Of a DNA stretch of 11,655 nucleotides, positions 7,115 to 11,655 are shown in pieces. The position numbers were made by a program, and so were the translations under genes. Source of the DNA: Caulobacteraceae bacterium UBA5005 (lineage in GTDB: Bacteria; Pseudomonadota; Alphaproteobacteria; Caulobacterales; Caulobacteraceae); assembly GCA_002398405.1 (NCBI GenBank), contig DGYN01000089.1, positions 29,230 to 40,884 on the forward strand, written 5' to 3'. The notes below the pieces were generated by a model. It saw nothing but the letters and a program-made list of their open reading frames with translations, had not been told where the DNA came from and did no database searches. Position 1 is the stretch's first letter. Every line of letters starts with the position of its first letter.

Positions 7115-7116
7115 TC

Positions 7117-7611
7117 ATGTTTCCTTTCGAGATAGACGCCCTGGCGCGCCTGCTGATCGACGAAGCCCGCGAACGCAAGGTGCGCATCGTCACCGCCGAA
7201 AGCTGCACCGGCGGACTGGTCGCCGCGGCGCTGACCGCCATCCCGGGATCGTCCGACGTCTTCGAGCGCGGCTTCGTCACCTATTCCAACCGGGCCAAGG
7301 AAGAGATGCTGGGCGTTCCCGGGGACCTCATCGCCGACATGGGGGCCGTATCCGAAAGCGTGGCGCGGATGATGGCAGAGGCGGCGCTGGCCGAATCCAA
7401 TGCCCATATCGCGGTCGCCATTACCGGCGTCGCCGGCCCCGGCGGCGGAACGCCCATGAAGCCTGTGGGAACGGTGCATTTCGCCACCGCCCGCGCCAAC
7501 GGCGGCATCGTCCATCGCCTGGAGCTGTTCGAAGAGGACGACCGCGACGGCATCCGCCTGGCCGCGACCCGGATGGCCCTGGAGATGCTCAGGGAACGGG
7601 TGAATTCCTAG
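7117..7611 (+). CDS. pncC: PncC / CinA C-terminal-domain nicotinamide-nucleotide amidase
   Basis: 164 aa, the single-domain CinA C-terminal family. The E. coli PncC member deamidates nicotinamide mononucleotide to nicotinate mononucleotide in NAD salvage. The nucleophile region AESCTGG (27-33) carries the expected Ser29. It is followed by the conserved GFVTYSNRAKEEMLGV (52-67), GAVSESVARMM (76-86), AITGVAGPGGGTPMKPVGTV (101-120) and a C-terminal helix. The N-terminal molybdopterin-like domain of full CinA is absent, so this is not the competence-linked long form. Length is typical. Its last 23 bases overlap the 3' end of the COQ10/RatA-like gene on the opposite strand. It diverges from the membrane protein gene across 87 bases. 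Confidence 0.9.
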   Translation: MFPFEIDALARLLIDEARERKVRIVTAESCTGGLVAAALTAIPGSSDVFERGFVTYSNRAKEEMLGVPGDLIADMGAVSESVARMMAEAALAESNAHIAVAITGVAGPGGGTPMKPVGTVHFATARANGGIVHRLELFEEDDRDGIRLAATRMALEMLRERVNS

Positions 7612-8053
7612 GGCCGTAAAGCGCCTCCGACCGCTTCTCGAAACAGCCGATCAGCCTGTTCACCGCCCGGTCGAAATTGGCCTCAAGCATCGCATCGAGG
7701 AAGCGCGACTTGAAGGCGAAGTCGATCATGAAGTGTACCTCGGTCCCCTCCGGGTGCGGCTCGAAACGCCACTCATTGATCAGTTTCTTGAACGGCCCGG
7801 AGATCAGATCGACCCGCACGGTTCGCGTCGTGGGGTCGCGGCGCACCCGGGTCGAGAATTTCTCTCGCAGGAAAGCAAAGCCGACGCCTGCTTCGGCGCT
7901 GAGAACGCTGACCTCACCCTCCCGCAGGAGACTCCAGGTCCGCATGGATGAGACCCAGGGCACGAATTCGGGATAACGTTCCACATCGCCGACCAGTTGG
8001 AACAGGTCATCGGGGGCGTAGGGCAGCACCCTCGTCAGGCGGTGAAGGTGCAA
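7589..8053 (-). CDS. COQ10/RatA-like START-domain protein (probable ubiquinone-binding)
   Basis: 154 aa, a small helix-grip (START/SRPBCC, polyketide-cyclase-like) protein. It shows the family signature LPYAPDDLFQLVGDVERYPE (10-29) and FVPWV just after, a central KFSTRV strand, and a C-terminal amphipathic helix (about 125-148). Relatives are Coq10, which binds ubiquinone and helps deliver it to the respiratory chain, and E. coli RatA, named a toxin for its reported effect on ribosome association. With no partner antitoxin beside it and lipA upstream, the quinone-chaperone role is the better inference. The start is TTG at 8053; the next family-matching residues follow at once and no ATG is available. 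It lies 6 bases after the lipA stop, with GGAG in the last lipA codons, so translation is probably coupled. Its 3' end overlaps pncC by 23 bases. Confidence 0.88.
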   Translation of the reverse strand: MHLHRLTRVLPYAPDDLFQLVGDVERYPEFVPWVSSMRTWSLLREGEVSVLSAEAGVGFAFLREKFSTRVRRDPTTRTVRVDLISGPFKKLINEWRFEPHPEGTEVHFMIDFAFKSRFLDAMLEANFDRAVNRLIGCFEKRSEALYGPRNSPVP

Positions 8054-8059
8054 ACCGCC

Positions 8060-9010
8060 CTACTCCGCCGCGGCCCGGGCGGCCTTGAGGCGCGCGAAGT
8101 CCTCACCGGCGTGGTGCGAAGAGCGGGTCAGCGGACTGGCTGACACCATTAGAAAGCCCTTCGAGCGCGCGATGGTCTCCAGCGCCTGAAACTCCTCCGG
8201 CGGCACGAAGCGGTCGACGGCCGCGTGCTTGCGGGTCGGTTGCAGATATTGGCCGATGGTCAGGAAATCGACACCGGCGACGCGCATGTCGTCCATCACC
8301 TGCATGACCTCTTCCTTGGTCTCGCCGAGGCCCACCATCAGGCCCGACTTGGTGAAGGCGCCGGGATCCCTCTCCTTGACCCGCTCCAGCAGGCGCAGGG
8401 ACTGGTAGTAGCGGGCGCCCGGCCGGATCTTCAGATAGAGGCGCGGCACGGTTTCCAGGTTGTGGTTGAAGACGTCGGGCCGGGAGTCGATCACCACTCG
8501 CTCCGCCCCATCCTTCCGCAGGAAATCGGGGGTCAGAATCTCGATGGTGGTCGCCGGCGCGGCGGCGCGGATTGCGTACACCACAGCGGCAAAATGGGCT
8601 GCGCCGCCATCGGAGAGATCATCGCGGTCCACCGAGGTGATGACCACATGCGACAGACCCATCTTGGCCACCGCATCGGCTACGCGCTGCGGCTCGGTGG
8701 GGTCGAGCGGCCCCGGTATGCCCGTAGCAACATTGCAAAACGAACAGGCCCTCGTGCAGGTCTCGCCCATGATCATCATGGTGGCATGGCGCACGCTCCA
8801 GCATTCGCCGATGTTCGGACAGGCGGCCTCTTCGCAGACGGTAGTGAGGCCGTGCTCCTTCACGATGCGCTTGGTTTCGAGATAGCCGGCCGAGCCCGGC
8901 GCGCGGACCCGCAGCCAGTCGGGCTTGCGAAGAACGGGACTGTCCGGGTTGTTGCGCTTTTCCGGGTGGCGCAGCGCCCGCGCGCCCAAAGTATCGATGA
9001 CCACGGCCAT
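8060..9010 (-). CDS. lipA: Lipoyl synthase
   Basis: A radical-SAM enzyme, 316 aa, that inserts two sulfurs into the octanoyl group on the lipoyl domains of pyruvate and 2-oxoglutarate dehydrogenases and the glycine cleavage H protein. The auxiliary cluster cysteines are C59, C64 and C70 (CEEAACPNIGEC, CX4CX5C). The radical-SAM cysteines are C85, C89 and C92 (CTRACSFC, CX3CX2C). The C-terminal RSSHHAGE (296-303) supplies the serine ligand of the auxiliary cluster. Other family landmarks are TSVDRDDLSDGGA (125-137), FNHNLETV (181-188) and MVGLGET (225-231). The sequence is complete and all key residues are present. The start ATG at 9010 is preceded by AGGG. It heads a two-gene unit with the COQ10/RatA-like gene and diverges from the lipoprotein gene. 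Confidence 0.97.
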   Translation of the reverse strand: MAVVIDTLGARALRHPEKRNNPDSPVLRKPDWLRVRAPGSAGYLETKRIVKEHGLTTVCEEAACPNIGECWSVRHATMMIMGETCTRACSFCNVATGIPGPLDPTEPQRVADAVAKMGLSHVVITSVDRDDLSDGGAAHFAAVVYAIRAAAPATTIEILTPDFLRKDGAERVVIDSRPDVFNHNLETVPRLYLKIRPGARYYQSLRLLERVKERDPGAFTKSGLMVGLGETKEEVMQVMDDMRVAGVDFLTIGQYLQPTRKHAAVDRFVPPEEFQALETIARSKGFLMVSASPLTRSSHHAGEDFARLKAARAAAE

Positions 9011-9085
9011 GAACCCTAGATCGTCTCAATCGCCGCCGCGATCAAGTGTTGCGGGGCAAGCTTTGGCCCTTCAAGACTGGTTGCC

Positions 9086-9973
9086 GTGCACCGCGCGGCG
9101 ATCCTTGCCCTCCTGATCGGACTTTCCGCCTGTAAACCCGCGGCGGAAACGGGCGCTGTGTTCGCCGACCCGCGCCTGCCGCCGGGCCTCGCGCACCGCT
9201 TCTGGCCGCCCGCCGGCTGGGCCTGGGGCGCGATCGAGATCAAGGGAAAGCCCGCCCTGCGCTATGGCGTCGCCGCCCCGCAGGGCGAGGCCCGCGCCGA
9301 CGTCGTCATCCTGACCGGCCATGGCGAAAGCGCCGAGCTCTGGTTCGAAACCACAAGGACCCTGGTCGACGATGGTTACGCGGTCTGGATTCTGGAGGGC
9401 GCCGGCGAAGGCGGCTCGGCCAATTACGCCGGACATGACGATGTGGCGCACGTTCCGGACTTCGAAGCCGACATCCGGGGGCTAGTCGCCCTGCATCGCA
9501 AGGTGGTCCGCCCCAAACGCCGCGTCGCAGTCATCGCCTCAGGCACGGCGGCCTTCCCTGCCCTGGCGGCCGTGCAACGCGGCTACCGTCCCGCCGCCCT
9601 CATCCTCAGCGGCCCCTTCGAGCCTGGTCCTAACAAGGCGTGGAAGCGCCCAGATCCCGCCGATGCGCTGTCGCTCCGGCGCCGGGCGCTAGGAGCCTGG
9701 GCCGTCGCCAACCCCGATCTTCGCATGGGCGGGGTGACTTCCTCCTGGTCCAAGGCGCAGGCCGCCCTTCGCGACCAGACCCTCTCCGCCCTGGCTCTGG
9801 GTCGCGTCGCGACCAAGGTGACGGTGATCACGAAAGGCGCTCAGGACCTCCCCTGCGGCCGGATTCCGGCCTGCCGCGAAGCTGTGATCAGCAGCCCGGA
9901 AGCCTACCTATTTTCGGGTGATATGGTTCAAAAACAGTGGCTTGGAGAGATATTTGAAAGTTTGCCCCGCTGA
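9086..9973 (+). CDS. Predicted lipoprotein with alpha/beta-hydrolase fold and degenerate catalytic residues
   Basis: 295 aa from a GTG start. The N-terminus is a lipoprotein signal peptide: H2-R3, a hydrophobic stretch 4-13, then lipobox LSAC with C16 as the lipidated cysteine. The mature protein would be membrane-anchored outside the cytoplasm. The body resembles lysophospholipase/monoglyceride-lipase-like hydrolases: strand and oxyanion loop VVILTGHGESAELW (73-86), then GYAVWILEGAGEGGS (97-111) and the FEADIRGLVALH helix. At the nucleophile elbow the usual GxSxG is replaced by IASGTA (150-155, S152). D254 could be the acid, but there is no histidine after residue 137, where the catalytic one is expected. 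C257 and C263 could form a disulfide. It may be a pseudo-enzyme or use altered chemistry. No clear Shine-Dalgarno is seen. The ligase gene follows 84 bases downstream. Confidence 0.75.
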   Translation: MHRAAILALLIGLSACKPAAETGAVFADPRLPPGLAHRFWPPAGWAWGAIEIKGKPALRYGVAAPQGEARADVVILTGHGESAELWFETTRTLVDDGYAVWILEGAGEGGSANYAGHDDVAHVPDFEADIRGLVALHRKVVRPKRRVAVIASGTAAFPALAAVQRGYRPAALILSGPFEPGPNKAWKRPDPADALSLRRRALGAWAVANPDLRMGGVTSSWSKAQAALRDQTLSALALGRVATKVTVITKGAQDLPCGRIPACREAVISSPEAYLFSGDMVQKQWLGEIFESLPR

Positions 9974-10057
9974 TCACGCTTTGTGACGAAGCTTTTCAAC
10001 CTGCAAAGGCGGCCCTAAGCTAATGCCGATAAGTAAGAACAAGACACGGGCCAGGGA

Positions 10058-11620
10058 ATGCCGAGAGCGTACGACCCGCAAGCCGCCAACATGTGCATCT
10101 TCGACTCGCTTCTGGCGGCGAAGGAGAGGTACGGCCCGAAAAAGGCGATCCTGGAGGATCAGGAACGGCGGGTGCTGACCTACACCGATGTTGTCCGAGG
10201 CGCCTTTGCGCTGGGCCGCAAGATCGCCGCCATGACCGGCCCGCGAGAACGGGTGGCGGTGTTGCTGCCCACCAGTTCGGCCGCGGTGGTCACCTTCTAC
10301 GCCCTTCACGGCATCGGCCGGGTTCCGGTGATGCTCAACTTCACCTCCGGCCTTCGCAACCTGCGCGCCGCCTGCAAGCTTTCGGGCATCAAACGGGTGC
10401 TGACCTCCCGCCGGTTTATCGAGCAGGGCAAGCTGGACGACATCATCGACGCCCTGGATGAAACCTACCAGATCACCTACCTGGAGGACGTCAAGGAAAG
10501 CATCGGCCTGGCCGACAAGCTTTTCGCCCTGGCGGCGGGCGCCGCCCCCAAATCGTTCCGGGTGGCGACCAAAGCCTCGGACCCGGGAGTGATCCTGTTC
10601 ACGTCCGGCAGCTTCGGCGCGCCCAGGGGCGTTCTGCTGACCCAGGCCAACCTGCTGGCCAACGTCGATCAGGTGGCCGCCCATATCGACCTCGATCCCG
10701 ACTGGGTGATGTTCAACCCGCTGCCGGTGTTCCACTGCTTCGGCCTGGTGGGCGGCGTACTCATTCCGCTTTTGCGCGGCTTGAAGGTCTTCCAATACCC
10801 CTCCCCGCTGCACACCAAACAGATCCCCCCGCTCCTGAAGGACTGCAAAGCCTCGATCCTCTTCGCCACCGACACCTTCCTCAATCAGTACGCGCGCGTC
10901 GCCAAACGCGACGAAATGGCGGACCTGGAGTTCATCGTCTGCGGGGCCGAAAAAGTGCGGGACGAAACCCACGACCTGATCGCCGAGAAGTTCGGCCCGG
11001 TGCCAGTGCTCGAGGGCTATGGCGCCACTGAAGCCTCGCCGGTCATCGCGGTCAACAAACCGGACGACAATCGCCGCGGCACCGTCGGCGGCCTTGTGCC
11101 TGGCATGGAAGCCAAGGTGGTTCCCGTGGACGGAATCACCCGCGGCGGCAAGCTGATGGTCCGCGGCCCCAACATCATGGCCGGCTATCTGGATGAGCAA
11201 GGCAACCTGGAGCCGCCCGTGGACGGCTGGCACGACACCGGCGACGTCGTCGAGATGACCGACGATAACTGGATCACCATCCTTGGCCGGGTGAAACGCT
11301 TCGCCAAGATCGGCGGCGAAATGGTCTCGCTGACCGCCGCCGAAAGCCTGGCCGCCCACGTCTGGCCCGACGCCCGCCACGCGGTGATCTCGGTCCCCGA
11401 TCCCAAGAAGGGCGAGCGGCTGATCCTGGTCACGGACCGCTATGACGCCACGGCCGACAAGCTGGTGGAGCACGCCCAGGCCACGGGCGCGCCGGAACTG
11501 GCCGTGCCCCGCAAGATCATCAAGGTGCCGGAAATCCCGGTGCTGGGCACGGGTAAGACGGACTACGTCGCCATCCAGCGGATCGCCGAATCCGAACTGG
11601 CGCTGGGGAAGGCCGCTTAA
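10058..11620 (+). CDS. AMP-forming acyl-CoA/acyl-ACP synthetase, Aas-ligase-domain-like
   Basis: 520 aa, a complete ANL-superfamily adenylating enzyme that would activate a carboxylate, probably a fatty acid, as acyl-AMP and pass it to CoA or ACP. Visible motifs: P-loop FTSGSFGAPRGV (181-192), GYGATEASP (320-328), DGWHDTGD (389-396), the hinge region ILGRVKRFAKIGGEMVSL (408-425) and PEIPVLGTGKTDY (491-503) with presumed catalytic K500. The C-terminal pattern and the N-terminal IFDSLLAA resemble the acyl-ACP ligase half of Aas, but the acyltransferase half is absent. The P-loop is atypical, with Phe186 and Arg190 where Thr/Glu and Lys are usual. The ATG at 10058 has AGGG very close upstream; ATG at residue 12 is an alternative. 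It lies downstream of the lipoprotein gene on the same strand and is followed at once by a hairpin repeat. Confidence 0.88.
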   Translation: MPRAYDPQAANMCIFDSLLAAKERYGPKKAILEDQERRVLTYTDVVRGAFALGRKIAAMTGPRERVAVLLPTSSAAVVTFYALHGIGRVPVMLNFTSGLRNLRAACKLSGIKRVLTSRRFIEQGKLDDIIDALDETYQITYLEDVKESIGLADKLFALAAGAAPKSFRVATKASDPGVILFTSGSFGAPRGVLLTQANLLANVDQVAAHIDLDPDWVMFNPLPVFHCFGLVGGVLIPLLRGLKVFQYPSPLHTKQIPPLLKDCKASILFATDTFLNQYARVAKRDEMADLEFIVCGAEKVRDETHDLIAEKFGPVPVLEGYGATEASPVIAVNKPDDNRRGTVGGLVPGMEAKVVPVDGITRGGKLMVRGPNIMAGYLDEQGNLEPPVDGWHDTGDVVEMTDDNWITILGRVKRFAKIGGEMVSLTAAESLAAHVWPDARHAVISVPDPKKGERLILVTDRYDATADKLVEHAQATGAPELAVPRKIIKVPEIPVLGTGKTDYVAIQRIAESELALGKAA

Positions 11621-11655
11621 CTACCTCCCGCCGTTCCCTTCGGTCACGGGGGAGG
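11621..11655. terminator. Hairpin repeat directly after the ligase stop (terminator or dispersed palindromic repeat)
   Basis: Starts at the base after TAA. Arms CCTCCC (11624-11629) and GGGAGG (11650-11655) pair, and CCG (11631-11633) pairs with CGG (11647-11649), with one bulged G at 11630 and a 13-base loop. If it continues into TAG as at positions 21-23, the stem gains CTA/TAG for 12 pairs. The last 20 bases repeat positions 1-20 exactly. A T-tract cannot be assessed because the window ends here. It is likely a terminator, or one copy of a GC-rich intergenic repeat. Confidence 0.6.

Noticed and set aside
7048..7116. A longer N-terminus for the pncC gene beginning at 7048
   Set aside because: The strong AGGAGGGG just before the ATG at 7117 and the normal family N-terminus favour 7117. 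The extension is unlike any family member I know.
7589..8053. A toxin-antitoxin module, suggested by the RatA name
   Set aside because: No antitoxin-like partner is nearby. The neighbour is lipA, and the sequence fits Coq10-type quinone-binding START proteins equally well.
9974..10057. A promoter before the ligase (TTCAAC at 9995-10000 with CTAATG at 10020-10025)
   Set aside because: The spacing of 19 and weak matches are not enough to call it. A short TCAC/GTGA dyad at 9974-9986 is also too short to interpret.
9974..11473. A 499-codon open frame on the minus strand across the acyl ligase gene
   Set aside because: It is fully antisense to a clear ANL-family enzyme with all motifs. Its translation is rich in H, Q, G, D and V as expected for an antisense frame of high-GC DNA, and shows no recognisable domain.
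1..11655. A circular plasmid, suggested by the identical ends
   Set aside because: There is no replication, partition or mobilisation gene, and the content is chromosomal core metabolism. A repeat at both contig ends explains the identity more simply.

Overview
The window is high-GC and looks chromosomal, from an alphaproteobacterium, most likely Caulobacterales (Caulobacter or Phenylobacterium type). The grounds are the dusB(nifR3)-ntrB-ntrC operon, a fused ispDF gene, an NtrC without the GAFTGA loop, a COQ10/RatA-like gene behind lipA, and the general codon usage. The genus is inferred. There are no tRNA or rRNA genes, no CRISPR array and no insertion sequence. Gene density is very high and the longest gap between genes is about 90 bases.

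Layout. (1) 24-3549, minus strand: dusB, ntrB and ntrC, joined by two ATGA stop/start overlaps, forming a nitrogen-control operon. (2) 3641-4759, plus strand: ispDF, a bifunctional MEP-pathway isoprenoid gene. It diverges from dusB across a 91-base gap holding a palindrome flanked by two plausible back-to-back promoters. (3) 4756-7029, minus strand: a large membrane protein with a C-terminal spermidine-synthase-like domain. It converges on ispDF with overlapping stop codons. (4) 7117-7611, plus strand: a PncC/CinA C-terminal amidase. (5) 7589-9010, minus strand: lipA followed by a COQ10/RatA START-domain gene with a TTG start, overlapping the amidase tail to tail. (6) 9086-9973, plus strand: a predicted lipoprotein with an alpha/beta-hydrolase fold whose catalytic residues are degenerate. 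(7) 10058-11620, plus strand: a stand-alone acyl-activating enzyme resembling the ligase domain of Aas.

The genes cover nitrogen sensing, tRNA modification, isoprenoid precursors, lipoate and quinone cofactors, and fatty-acid or phospholipid handling. This is mainly core metabolism. I see no defence, phage or secretion system, and no wholly new multi-gene system.

The points most worth a second look are: the NtrC lacking its sigma54-contact loop; the compact divergent promoter pair; a hairpin repeat whose 20-base core sits at both extreme ends of the window, directly abutting the stop codons of both end genes; the hydrolase-like lipoprotein lacking GxSxG and a late histidine; and the membrane-fused aminopropyltransferase-like protein of unknown substrate.
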